DNA from: Mesocentrotus franciscanus
Taxonomy: Eukaryota; Echinodermata; Echinoidea; Camarodonta; Strongylocentrotidae
DNA length: 64,000 nt
NCBI GenBank assembly: GCA_037976565.1
Contig: CP137666.1
Span: 1,889,495-1,953,494, forward strand
Reading direction: 5' to 3'
Shown here: positions 22,801 to 32,655 of the stretch, piece by piece
Position numbering within the stretch: position 1 is the stretch's first letter
How the letters are laid out: each line of letters begins with the position of its first letter
The notes under the pieces: model-generated
The model's database searches: none
What the model was told of the DNA's origin: nothing
The model's input: only the letters and a program-made list of their open reading frames with translations
Program-made: the position numbers and the translations under genes

Positions 22801-25800
22801 TCTATTACTGACGGCATTGAATTAATTTTAAAGTAAAATGTGTTTCCACCTATACTGTCTGAGGTACAGACGTATGGCAATCAATAACCCCATGCAACGA
22901 AGGCCTGGTTATTTAAGATCAAGCAAACCTGTCTTGGAGAATATGGACCTCTGGAAATAAATGTTTTGTTTTAATTGTTAAAACTGAAGTTTTTTGTCTT
23001 TCACAAAGAAAGGAATTTTTAGTTCGTACCGCTTATTTTGCACCTTTTCCGAGGTTCATTTACTATGTTTACGCGTATATCTGATGTCTACAGGATCAAT
23101 CACGAAGAAGATAATATAGTGGAGCGGACTAACCTTCCAGATGAACTTATCCGTGACGTCACAGGCAATATAGTATTCGAGGAAGAACACCCAAAGGTAA
23201 TCTTTTCTCCTGCACTGGTTAATATGTGCATTAATATTAAGTGGAAGTCCGCTCTGATATTATGTTGGTTTTAATACAAGCAGGAAAATGAGGGAAACAG
23301 TTTGAGGAAACACCGATTAAAAATAAGAAAGTTATGAATTTTTGAAGGTGCGATCAATCATGGAGCTAGAACACGAATTGGTAACTCTGTGACGTATCTT
23401 GCAAGGTCCCCTTCCAATTGCCCTGTACTAAAAATCTTCAAAAAAATATGTTTTCCCTAAATTATACATTCACCCTTAATATAATTGTTGCACACAATTC
23501 CAAATGGATGGGATCGGGCATGCCGCGTGCCACGTCGACCCCGTGGTCGCCGTCCATGTCGTTAAAAGATGGTTTCGGGGTCCCGGGGAGGACGGGCGGA
23601 CGAGAGCACGGCCGGCGTCGTCCGTGCAAGGAGGCGACGAACCCGCGAGAGCGAGTCGGCGAGGCGTGCACCCGCCCTCTGCACGTCTAATCAAAGAGAT
23701 CACACTATCAAGAGACAGTCCAGTCCATGATGTGTTGTAGCAAATATGCACGTCGCAAAGGGTCGGGCCTATCCCGTGTTAGGCATCTTGCTATATGCAG
23801 TCTGATCAAAGAGATACTTTATCAAGAGACACGCCACTCACGTCATGTAACGTAGCACATGCATGATGCGATGGGTTGGGCCTATCCCGTGTGAGGCATC
23901 TTGCTATATATACGGAGCAGCCAAACTGACGTCAACGTAATACGTGGTTCTACGCTCACACACGTACACACACAGTCGAGATAATTCGTGCGACGGTTAA
24001 AATATAATGGCACAAACAGTCCGATTTTTCGCGTAAAATCTTTACTTTGAATATATTTGTACAAATTCTGTGGACCATGCCAACATAATCATAGTCCAAG
24101 CTTCTGCTTTATTGGTCTTTTCATGAAAACTACATTGAAATCACAACAATAATAACGCAAATAGATTGTAATTGTCGAGACCATATAACTGAAGAGAAGA
24201 AAAATTCAGCGAGCTTAGGTAATATCACATGCCTCCGCACGGGCAACTCCCGCGGTGTCAGGCCAGTCACGGCGCTCACACAATGCAATTTAACCTATGC
24301 AGTAACTGCAGCACTCTAGCTATACTGTAGTACCTGTATATAGCGTGTATTTAGATCATTCAATGTTTCATGTTTGAGCCGTGCAATTGTTGTTTTCTTT
24401 TATTTCTTTTTGAATGTGATGTGAATGTGAGTACGGTACGTACATGCTATTACAGAAGTGTGCAAGGAATGATAGGCCTACAGGTGGAAGCAGGCGCGGA
24501 TCCAGGGGGCAGGGGCCTTGGTCCCCTCCCAGCAAAGAAAAAAAAGAGAGAGAGAGAGGAAGAAGGGAAAGAGGAGAGAAAGGGAAAGAAAGAAGAGGAA
24601 GAAGAAAAGAAAAGGTGTAAATAAGAAGGAGATGGGGCGCGAAAGGGCCTTGCCTCCCGGGCTGTTGCCTCCCCCCTCATCAACAAAATAAGAGAGAAGG
24701 AAGGAAAGGGAAAGAAAAAGGAAAAGAGGAGATAAAGAGAAAGAAAAAAGAGGAAGAAAGGAAAAGAAGGGGATATCAGTTGCAATTTTCTCGCCAACAA
24801 GTTGTGAATCGAGGGCCAAAAACCTTGCCTCTCCCCCGCCCCCGCCGCCCCGCCAACAAAAGAGAGCTAAAATGGAACAAAAAAGAGTAAGAAGAAAAGA
24901 AAAGGGTGAAAAGAAGGGAGATCAGTTGCGATTAATCCCGCCAAAAACGTGTGAATCGGCCCTTGCGTCCCTTCCCCAGCACTCCTAAAGAGAGAGAAAG
25001 AAGGGAAGGGAAAGAAGAAAAAAGAGAAAGAAGAAAGGTAGGGAGATCAGTTGCGATTTTTCCCGCCAACAAGGTGTAGATCGGGGGCGCTTGCGTACTG
25101 ACGGGGCTTGGGTGCTTGGGACCTGCCCCAAATGAAATTTAAACGTGGTTTATTTCTAATTCGATACCGGTGATTTACAAATGTTGCTGAAATGACATAA
25201 TTTTCCGAGATTTTTAGTACATTATACTTTTGTATGCGTTTGTTGGAAAATGACAAATTCCCAAATTTACAGTCGGGCAAAAAATATACTTATTTAGAGG
25301 CCTACATGTCAGGGTCCGCGGAACGGCAGGGCTCGGGGCTCGAGCTCCACCCCTCCCCACTTTTTGTGGAAAAAGTATATTAAAGAGAAATAGAAAGAAG
25401 AGAGAAAGAAAGAAAAATAGTGACCTGCCAGTGTCACAAAATAATGAGGTATCAAAATATGCTCATCTGACCGTGATTAAATGCCTAAAACCCTGAGCTT
25501 CTGGGGCTCCGCCCCCTGGACCCCACGCCAATGAGTGACCTGCCAGTGCCACAAATAAGGTATCAAATTATACTCATCTGACCGTAATTAAATGCCTAAA
25601 AACCCTGAACTTCCGGTGGCTCTGCCCCCTGGACCCACTCAATGGCCCTAAGGCGGACCCCTGGATGCTTATCTGACGGTAATTTAATGCCTAAAACCCT
25701 GAGCTTCTGGGGCTCCGCCCTTGACCCCCGAATCACTAACGTTGAGCGGGGCTTGCATGTAAGAGTGGGGTGATGCGGATGTTTTGTCTGCCCCGGCCTC

Positions 25801-26423
25801 CCAAAAAAAAACCGTTTTGCTCATTACGTACCAATATTTGGCTAGCATAACTTCAAATTTGGGCCCCCTAAGGAATCCTTGATCCGCGCCTGGGTGGAAG
25901 GGATATAAAACAAATATACAATGACTCATTCTCACTCAGGAACATCAATAGTACTGTTCTCCCTCGGGCCGCGATGGCCCTCGGGAGAATATAATACGAT
26001 TTGATGTTCCTTCGATGCGAATAGTTTTAGCTAGATCCTCGAGTGTCATTTTATATTTGTATATTTGTATATTATTTTCAGTGCATGCATGACAACAATA
26101 TTCGTATAGATAACGAGACTGAGGATCCGGAAAGGGATAGTGAAAAAAGTAGGAACGAATTTAAGTGACGACAATAATCGTAATTTACGAAAGTAAAAAG
26201 AAAGTATTAGTCTAAAATATATGCATCAATTTTAATTACAACTTATTGATTTCACTGTTTTCTTCAATTTTCAAGTTTTATTACATGATACATATTTTAA
26301 AAAAAAATTCAAAATGACATGGGACAGCAAACAAAAGGTTGATATTCTAACGAGTACAATATTAATGAAAAGAACAAGAAAAATTATAAAATGATAAAAA
26401 TAAATTATCTTTAAAAAATATTA

Positions 26424-26457
<34 letters not shown>

Positions 26458-27939
26458 CAATATCGATAATAATAATCGTTAGCACATATCTATTTTCAAC
26501 TTCCACCCTCCCTAGAATCCCGTGGATTTTCCACGGGTCCTGCTAGTATGTTTTATACAACCCCTGTATAAAACAAGTCTACTCCGTCACCAATAACTAA
26601 GAAAATAAAAGTTTATGAAATTTTCTGTACAGAGCAATTAGGCGAGGAGCTCGCAATATACGTCAATTTGTATTAGACTGATGACAACTTCAAAAATTCA
26701 TAATTTTCCTATTTTTAATCGGATATTGCTCAAACTTTCACTAATTTGTTTTCCTCATTTTTCTGCTTTTATTAAACCAAGATAATATCAGCCTGAGGGT
26801 GGACTTCCCCTTTAAAGTATATTATGTGTAAGAGAGTGTGATCTGTCTGAGTGTACATTTATTTTAGAGCAATCTTTTTCTTTTTTGGGGGGGGGGATCC
26901 TAGGTTGAATTAAAGGCCTATATCTATATAGCATACCTATCAGTCAAAATATAGGTTCCAATAATTAAGGGTTCATTTAACAATTTTAGCAATGCTGATA
27001 TGCTTTTTTATTATCATCGTTTCAACTATAAATACATGTATACATATTTTTTATTATAATACTAATTTATCTTCATTTTTCTTTCGTTATATTATAGGTG
27101 TGGCCTATAACCCATTTTCCAGACAATGCAATCAATGAAGCATCCCAAAGAATTGTTAAACGGCACGAGGACTCTTTTAAGAGCGAGAGATTGCACAAAC
27201 AGGTGAGAAACTCAACCTTTTTGATTGACAAACAAATCTTGCCGGTTTTCAATACATGTTACGTCACCAAACCCACTTCCTCAAAGGTGATATATTTTTG
27301 TCGTTCTCTCTCTCTCTCTCTTTCTCTACCTCTTATACGTCCATCTATTCAGATATTATAGAGATGAATTAAAAGATAGTAACAAAAAAACGCCAAGTTA
27401 GTTTTTCTTTTAATTAATGTGCATGAAACGATACTCAAAACATTAAATGATCGACCCCATGTCGCTGCCATCTTGAAATTTCTTTAAAAACGGCGATATT
27501 GTACGTTTATAATTTTATTATGTTTCATTTCTTGTGTTTGATATGAGATAATATTTAGATCTTACTGGCGTACATTTATAAGGGATGCAGCCAATTGGAC
27601 AGGTCATATATGGACAAATATTCTTTGTTTCCTCTTCTTAACGGGCGGGGTTAGCTCAAGCATTAGAAAACACACTTTTGCTAGCTTATTATACCTTTCA
27701 TCTATTAATTTCCCCCACAGCGCCATAAGGTTCGTATCATCCCCGTGGCTGAAGCCAAGTGCCTGTATAACGACAAATCATTTGTCTTCTTTGTCTATGG
27801 CTTCGAACGTAAGGTGTACGCCCCGAGTATCCCATGCAGTGTTGCTGGGGCTGTAGCGTGTTGTAGGAACTCGTTTGTTCGCGTGGTTGCCAACTTATGT
27901 AACAAGCAGTCATATCATCAAGTTCTTTTAAGAATTTAA
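14585..27939 (+). CDS. SSUH2: SSUH2 homologue, 11 coding exons
   Basis: Exons: 14585-15106, 16973-17121, 17552-17681, 18151-18211, 19316-19440, 21280-21342, 21692-21813, 22496-22588, 23094-23196, 27098-27202, 27721-27939. All have GT-AG borders and compatible phases, about 563 residues as read. Order: a Q/P/Y-rich N-terminus, [16 protein letters not shown], a [10 protein letters not shown] motif, then [10 protein letters not shown] and six CXXC motifs of DnaJ Zn-finger type (exons 6-8). The SSUH2 C-terminal region [14 protein letters not shown] follows. SSUH2 proteins are conserved, chaperone-like zinc proteins of poorly defined role; the human gene is implicated in dentin formation. The start is the ATG at 14585, after AT-rich leader sequence. 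Exon 11 has an apparent one-base deletion that displaces the conserved tail. Introns are heavily loaded with transposons. Confidence 0.9.
15337..16683 (+). mobile_element. Non-autonomous hAT element, family B copy 2, in SSUH2 intron 1
   Basis: Termini CAGAGGCGGCGGAGC and CGCTCCGCCGCCCCTG. Target duplication TAACGGGC (15329-15336) versus GAACGGGC (16684-16691), seven of eight matching. It carries the same GTGCCCCTTTT array as the copy at 8769. Confidence 0.9.
16787..16819 (+). repeat. (CA)n microsatellite
   Basis: About 16 CA units after a short (CT)n tract at about 16722-16738, in SSUH2 intron 1. Confidence 0.95.
16973..17121 (+). CDS. SSUH2: SSUH2 exon 2
   Basis: Begins after GATAACAG, encodes [12 protein letters not shown] and a PPPPP tract, and ends in phase 2 at donor GTAAGT (17122). 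The last 33 bases are repeated at 17232-17264, see the SINE-like entry. Confidence 0.85.
17122..17231 (+). mobile_element. tRNA-like (Gly-type) insertion between duplicated copies of the exon 2 end
   Basis: Positions 17158-17230 resemble a decayed tRNA. GTGGTATCATGGTTCA matches a D-arm/A-box region, CTCCCAA a CCC anticodon loop, and GGTTCGAATCC a B box with an AAGG/CCTT T-stem. The acceptor stem does not pair, so this is not a functional tRNA gene. The insertion is bounded by two nearly identical 33-bp sequences (17089-17121 and 17232-17264), as for a SINE with its target duplication. Confidence 0.5.
17271..17400 (+). repeat. (GAA)n-rich low-complexity tract
   Basis: Degenerate GAA/GAG repeats right after the duplicated exon end. 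The long antisense frame of Phe residues here is spurious. Confidence 0.9.
17552..18211 (+). CDS. SSUH2: SSUH2 exons 3 and 4
   Basis: Exon 3 (17552-17681) carries the signature [15 protein letters not shown] and ends in phase 0 at GTAAGT. Exon 4 (18151-18211), after a CT-repeat polypyrimidine tract, encodes [20 protein letters not shown] and ends in phase 1. Both match the conserved SSUH2 core. Confidence 0.9.
18470..19180 (+). repeat. Complex minisatellite in SSUH2 intron 4
   Basis: Repeats of about 70-110 bp made of shuffled blocks such as TACCACAGTCGTGACAGTGC, AATTATATGCCACAGTG and CATAGTGTTCTCATA. The many ACCACAG ends look like 3' splice sites. They precede the SSUH2 exon 5 acceptor by 140 bases or more. 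Confidence 0.9.
19316..19440 (+). CDS. SSUH2: SSUH2 exon 5
   Basis: The acceptor CCGGCAATGTCAG fits phase 1 and yields the conserved [13 protein letters not shown]. The exon ends at [10 protein letters not shown] with donor GTAAGC. An upstream AG at 19191-19192 is also in frame and would add 41 residues, but those residues do not match the family. I therefore chose 19316. Confidence 0.82.
19930..20984 (-). mobile_element. 3' end of a CR1-like LINE in SSUH2 intron 5
   Basis: The - strand frame 20984-20493 encodes the C-terminal part of a LINE polymerase: [40 protein letters not shown]. Upstream RT motifs are absent, so it is 5'-truncated. The left part to about 19930, including a (GA)n tract at about 20360-20460, is probably the 3' UTR. 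The left boundary is approximate. Confidence 0.75.
21280..22588 (+). CDS. SSUH2: SSUH2 exons 6-8: DnaJ-type zinc-finger repeats
   Basis: Exon 6 (21280-21342) encodes CHNC and CPRC. Exon 7 (21692-21813) encodes CRRC and CGSC with GGDGR spacers. Exon 8 (22496-22588) encodes CFRC and CPVC, then the conserved QLTVEW. The six CXXC motifs with Gly-rich spacers match the zinc-binding region shared by DnaJ and SSUH2 proteins. All borders are GT-AG, phases 0/2/2. Confidence 0.88.
23094..23196 (+). CDS. SSUH2: SSUH2 exon 9
   Basis: Follows a GTCTACAG acceptor, reads [19 protein letters not shown] and matches the family segment after the zinc region. The donor GTAATC at 23197 is phase 0. The next exon is 3.9 kb away because a transposon composite fills intron 9. 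Confidence 0.85.
23500..23912. repeat. GC-rich block followed by two tandem units of about 112 bp
   Basis: 23500-23690 is strongly GC-rich (CGGGGTCCCGGGGAGGACG and similar), unlike its surroundings. Two tandem units follow (about 23688-23799 and 23800-23912), each with ATCAAAGAGAT, TATCAAGAGAC and a GGGCCTATCCCGTG-type core, ending GGCATCTTGCTATATA. The last unit runs into TATATATACGGAGCAG. It might be an IGS- or promoter-like piece; I could not identify it. Overlapping frames on both strands look spurious. Confidence 0.6.
24491..25892 (+). mobile_element. Non-autonomous hAT element with GA-rich and family C inner parts
   Basis: Termini CAGGCGCGGATCCAGG and CCTTGATCCGCGCCTG, with an exact 8-bp duplication GGTGGAAG at 24483-24490 and 25893-25900. 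The left half is about four purine-rich units of 130-170 bp, each with a CCCGCCAACAA-type core. From about 25090 to 25833 it carries a degenerate copy of the nested hAT element seen at 7541 and 12958. Confidence 0.92.
25939..26010. repeat. Hairpin-forming palindrome
   Basis: Outer arms GGAACATCAA and TTGATGTTCC are perfect complements. The inner arms TTCTCCCTCGGGCC and GGCCCTCGGGAGAA pair 12 of 14 around a GCGAT loop. It could extrude as a cruciform. No known element end was recognised. Confidence 0.7.
26430..26455 (+). repeat. (TA)n microsatellite
   Basis: A run of about 11-12 TA units after A-rich sequence, in SSUH2 intron 9. Confidence 0.9.
26519..26546 (+). mobile_element. Helitron-like 3' terminus
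   Basis: Stem CCCGTGGA, loop TTT, stem TCCACGGG, then five bases and CTAG followed by T. A short GC-rich hairpin just before a CTRR end with a T on the target side is the hallmark of Helitron 3' ends. No 5' TC end or Rep/helicase sequence was found, so the element length is unknown. Confidence 0.55.
27098..27202 (+). CDS. SSUH2: SSUH2 exon 10
   Basis: Encodes [20 protein letters not shown], matching the family's FPDPxI..AS segment. Phase 0 at both ends. Confidence 0.85.
27721..27939 (+). CDS. SSUH2: SSUH2 last exon with apparent one-base frameshift
   Basis: Opens with [16 protein letters not shown] and [12 protein letters not shown], as expected. After the C run at 27821-27824 the current frame continues to a stop at 27937-27939 with unfamiliar sequence. 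The next register instead encodes [13 protein letters not shown] and stops at 27864-27866, which is the typical SSUH2 ending. One missing base, most simply in the C run, explains this. It may be a homopolymer sequencing error or a real allele. Confidence 0.85.
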   Translation, partial: RHKVRIIPVAEAKCLYNDKSFVFFVYGFERKVYAPSIPCSVAGAVACCRNSFVRVVANLCNKQSYHQVLLRI

Positions 27940-27964
27940 GTCTACACAATCAACTGTAGATTAA

Positions 27965-28484
27965 AGGTACTATGTCCCATTTGCAGGCCCAAAAAATGAA
28001 AAGGTTAAATTCCAACGGCATTTGAAAGACAATACTAATTTAGAACTTCCCTAAAAAAGGGGGGCTTGAAAATGGGAAAATAACGACTATTAGTTGTCGA
28101 ATCGACTTAGGAGCTATAGAGCCAGTAAGTAATAGTCTGATTTTTCAGATCATTGTACCGAATGGTCGTACGTTTTATGCTGCGCAAAGATTCAATCAGT
28201 TTAATTTTGGCCATTACAAGAAGTGGGTTATTGATGTAGACAAATGCTCAGGTACCCTTTACAGCTCATTTTATGTATGTTATTACCAAATATGAAAAAA
28301 GCCAGTCAGTCACTGAATAGTGTCTGACAGTGAAGTCTAGCAAGTAAACGGGTTTCCTTGCATAATTTGAATATTAGGACACTGCTAACGTTTAAATTTC
28401 ACAGATAGGACATACATGACATATTCATAATTCCTGCAAAGTTCTACAGAATTTGATGTTGGTTGCAAAAGGGACATAGTATCT
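27965..28484 (+). mobile_element. TTAA-flanked MITE immediately 3' of SSUH2
   Basis: TTAA at 27961-27964 and 28485-28488. Inverted termini AGGTACTATGTCCC and GGGACATAGTATCT. It starts about 25 bases after the annotated stop, so it is probably transcribed in the SSUH2 3' UTR. Confidence 0.8.
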
Positions 28485-28488
28485 TTAA

Positions 28489-30703
28489 ATGATCGATGAT
28501 TTCGTTGCATTCAAAGGATCGAGTCAGATGGCTCAGTTCCTGATTTGTGGAGGAGCTGAGCTATCTGTTGTAAGGGTCTGGGTGGTCTCAAGAATGGTGA
28601 TTTGATCTTTAAACAAATGATGTCTTCTGTAAGCAGTGTCGAATAACATTGAATGGGTGTCGCACCAAGATTTGTTCAACAAGTTTGCCGCAAATATTCC
28701 GACCCCCCCCCCCGAAAAAGAAATATAAAGTAACATGGCATACAACTCTTACATTATTACAGAGGTTTTAGCCATCCCCCCCCCCCTCCTCTGGTAAAGC
28801 CCATCATGAAAGTAATCTATTGTATATTAATATTCTATGAAACATTCTTACTTGCAATTGTGTACAATGGATTACCCAAGTATCTTTCAAGAAATACATC
28901 ACTCTGCATGACTTTTGTGTAACAAGGATGGCATCTCTTATGAAACATAAACGTTTATTTATAGTCCTTTGACAAATTTCGAGATAGGTCAATTCACTAG
29001 CATTTTGATTTTTCTGTAATGATACATTCGATCAAATTACATTTTTCTGTAATCTTACGCTTGATATCAAAATTCATTTTGCATGACTGTGTATAATAAT
29101 TCTGTCTGCAATATTAGGTGAACAATCATGTCATAAAATATTATTTTAATAATTTTAAGCCGTTCTGTACACAATATAACAGTCTACATGTTTTTCTATT
29201 TTGAATGTTTTGTAAATCCTTTTCTTAAAAAAGATGAATATCAACATAAAATTTGTTAACTAGTTTGTTTACTAATGTCTGTAAATTAATGGTCTTTTCA
29301 AATGAGGTAAATTCATTAATTTTTATATGAATAATCATATTATTTGAAAAAAATCTTTCAAAATGCCTAATCAGTTCATGTTAATATCAACCGATTGATG
29401 AAAATTATTGTTTCAGAATTGTAATTGCTTTTTAGCTGATGTATATACTGTACATGTTCTTTAATAAATGATTCATATTATTAACATTTTCTTAACAGAT
29501 ATAGATGAGTGCAATAGATATTAGTTTCTGCATGTCATAAAGTATAAAGTATACGTTTCCTTTTGATCAAGAATAACTAGTGTAGGCTTTATCCTAATAA
29601 AACACCTTTTACTATCCATTTGTATCTTGTTTCAAGAAGACTTCTATTTTGTATATTATAGAAGACTATATTAGACATGAAGGTTATGTCAATGTTTCTT
29701 TCTGAAAAAGTTATTTGTGATTTCATATATATATATAAATATATACAGTATAGGGTTCCTCACAGGCACCTGAAAACAACCTTCTCAATAGGGTGAAGAG
29801 GGGTGCCTTTTCACGACAAAATGTTCTGAAAAAAAGGGGGATCTTGCATGTTTTGGTGTTTTTCAATTTGACCAAGCGGCATTGGACCAAATGGGAATTC
29901 ACCCGTTTTCAATACAATGACAGCGACCCACTATAAATTAGAAAGACTGACTAACTCAAAGCAGTAAAGTTTTGCCTTACACAATACCCATTGTTTTCAT
30001 CAACCTTTCAAAATACTACCTCCAAGGTATTAAAGGAATATTTTACCAACCAAACTACAAATACATTGCCAAACACAATCCCTAAATATTTCACTCTCTT
30101 ATGCCTGCATTTTGAAACTTAGTATGTTTAATTCTGTTGTGAGGGGAGGGTTATTAGTCACAAAAAAGTTGTAGTGTGTTATGGCAGTATTACTGAATTT
30201 TGAAGATTCCTAAAATTAATTGATTTGATCTACCCAAAATACAGATTTAAGGTTTTAACCACATTAATAAATCGTAAAAACAAAGAATAATCGAGATTCT
30301 AAAAAAAGAACACAGTTTACATCAAGTGCAAGAGAAAGAAACCTTATTATCTGTATGAAATTGCAATACCAGTCCACTTTTTTTGGTAAAAAGATACTGC
30401 CAGATAGCATATTCTGCTGAGTGCCATTATAGCATTATATCTTTAAATCACCACCATATCCACAAATATTTAATTCTCACATCTGAGCCACTTTCCCTTA
30501 ATTAGATATAACAAAACATGTTAATATGGTCTTCATGTACATGTATATAAAGAGCAGTCAGAATCCTATGAATTTAAAACTTGACTTAAATGAGAATTGA
30601 CACAAGTGAGAGTAATGAATGTAGTAAATTTACTACTACAAAAACATAATAAGATTCAAATGGAAGACATGAACACATGATGATTAAGCGCCTACCAGGC
30701 AGC
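28489..30703. other. Long AT-rich intergenic stretch
   Basis: Between SSUH2 and the palindromic element. Poly-C runs at about 28700 and 28775; otherwise no coding or repeat structure that I can support. Polyadenylation signals for SSUH2 may lie here (several AATAAA, for example near 29463 and 29597). Confidence 0.4.
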
Positions 30704-31583
30704 GTAATTTTTTTTCCCACCCGAGTTCGGACCCCAGTATGAACTCATTTGCATACAGCCAATCAGAGCTCATCTTGTCAATAACAAGCTTTACGCGTGC
30801 TAAAGATTTTACGGAGGCGGATACGGTGCGAAGCTCTTTCATTACACACACAAGTACATATATACAGTACACCAACAGCGCCTTTATCATATCAGTCTAT
30901 ATGTCAGTCAGCATGGTGTGCGCATAGCCATGGCATAGGCTTGCAAATGTTTAATTTGTGCTTGTCTAGCATGCCTACCTTTAGCAAATTTATTATAGAT
31001 CTACACCTCTAATAATATCAGCTTATGAAATTGCTGTGAAAAATTATTACTAAGCACTAAGTTAAAATTACTCTAGCAATCAAAGCTAGGCTTATCGTCA
31101 TCAAAACCACTATATATCTAGGGACTCATTTCTAAAGATTTTACGGTTGAGAAATTTATTATAGATCTACACCTCTAAAACTGGTAAAAGGCATAATAAT
31201 ATCAGCTTATGAAATTGCTGTGATGTTCATAGTTCTCAGTAAAAGAAGTAAAAAAATAAAATACAAATAAGGCATGATAATTAGTGCTAAGTAATAATTG
31301 TTCACAGCAAGGTTATTAGAGGTGTAGATCTATAATAAATTTGCTAAAGGTAGACATGCTAGACAAGCACAAATGAAACATTTACAAGCCTATGCCATGG
31401 CTATGCACGTACACCATGCTGACAGACAAGGCGCTGTCGTCTGTGTGTAAAGAGCTTAGCACCGTTTCGCATCGACATCCGTAAAATCTTTAGCATGCGT
31501 AAATCTTGTTAGATGAGCTCTGATTGGCTGTATGCAAATGAGTTCATACTGGGGTCCGGAACTCGGGTGGGAAAAAAAATTAC
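30704..31583. mobile_element. Palindromic foldback element of about 880 bp
   Basis: The ends GTAATTTTTTTTCCCACC and GGTGGGAAAAAAAATTAC are exact complements. The arms (30704 to about 31010, and about 31315-31583) stay clearly paired through GAACTCATTTGCATACAGCC and CTAAAGATTTTACG. A segment with TTATTATAGATCTACACCTC occurs twice directly (about 30988 and 31156) and once inverted (about 31319). No target duplication could be assigned. Confidence 0.75.
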
Positions 31584-32406
31584 ACTAAGAGGCATACCTG
31601 TACATGTACAGCTTGACATGTACATGTATCAATAGGACACTACCAATAATTGTCTAGTACTGTTAGATTAGTTGACAGAAATTCTAAAACAATGAAATAT
31701 CTTGAAAATTACATGTGGAATACAAGGATCTATCATTTGAATTCCCTTTGATAGGAAAAGACCCATTTCAATGTCTTTTATAAATCTCAAGTGTTGTTTC
31801 ATACACTGACGAGGGCATAATACATATTCCAACACTTCAAAACATGTAAAGTAAATGAAATCTTTAAAATATCTCTCTCCTAAACCTAGATACAGTATAA
31901 GAACCTACTACTGAGCACTAATATGTAAAATGAATAATAAATAAATCAATGTAACTAATGAATGAACGAGGTTTAAAGGTGTTTTAACTCCAATTGGCCT
32001 TTTTGACGGATGAATAATAAGCAAGTCCAATGATTGGAGTTGGAAGGGCTAAGGAACATTATCATTATAGTTATAACAAATGTATAGAATTCAAATCCAA
32101 TATATATATAAATTTTATTTTAACAAATTTGACATCTGTGCTCTAAAGTATTCATGACTTTACTGGTACTAATATGTTTTTATAACTCAAAAACATTCTG
32201 AAACATATCAAATATGTAACTAGACACACAGTATGGTAATATACCCAGCTACTGCCCTTCCACTTAGCTAACCTCATTTGTATGCAGTTCAATTTTCATG
32301 AAACATGCATTTCCAAGAATTTTACATCCAAAAATTCTTCACCTCAGATACCAACTACCAAAACTTAGATCAATGTATAGGAAACAATATTTCTCCAGGT
32401 ACATTA
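31584..32406. other. RPE 3' flank
   Basis: AT-rich with no recognised repeat. A possible polyadenylation signal for the - strand RPE transcript (AATAAA, read from TTTATT) lies at 32114-32119, about 540 bases past the stop. Confidence 0.35.
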
Positions 32407-32540
32407 TAATAATAATAATAATAATGGTGGCTTCTTATATAGCGCACATGTCCGTCACGTTGTGACGCTCCTGGCGCTGCCCAGATTATTACCCTGGCTT
32501 TAGCAAGGCAGCCACTATCTATTAACATATTGACTTCTCA
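32407..32540 (+). repeat. SINE/LINE-tail-like repeat with (TAA)n head
   Basis: A (TAA)n run leads into GGCTTCTTATATAGCGCACA and a TGACGCTCCTGGCGCTG core. This is a motif I recall as a dispersed repeat in many marine invertebrates. Boundaries are uncertain. Confidence 0.45.
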
Positions 32541-32655
32541 ATTCCTGAATTCCATTAGGTTTAATACAAAAACCATCCCATTTCCTATGCTCAAGGTTAA
32601 TGTACATGAAATAATAATATAACAAAAAACAAAGGACAATGCAAGTACTTAGATG

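Larger units (their letters stand above)
23241..26811 (+). mobile_element. TTAA-flanked palindromic element, disrupted by later insertions
   Basis: TTAA lies at 23237-23240 and 26812-26815. The left arm (23241 to about 23445, starting GTGGAAGTCC) and the right arm (about 26600-26811, ending GGACTTCCCCT) are clearly inverted copies, for example GCCCTGTAC near 23420 against GTACAGAGC near 26627. Between them lie a GC-rich block, a tandem repeat, a complete hAT element and a Helitron-like end. The original MITE was therefore far smaller. It fills SSUH2 intron 9. Confidence 0.7.

Noticed and set aside
23462..23751. Overlapping open frames on both strands of the GC-rich block
   Set aside because: High GC reduces stops in all frames; no domain or splice context supports a gene.
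28149..28251. Exon-like open frame with TTTTTCAG acceptor and GTACCC donor after SSUH2
   Set aside because: It lies wholly inside the TTAA MITE at 27965-28484 and the SSUH2 protein already ends at the previous exon.
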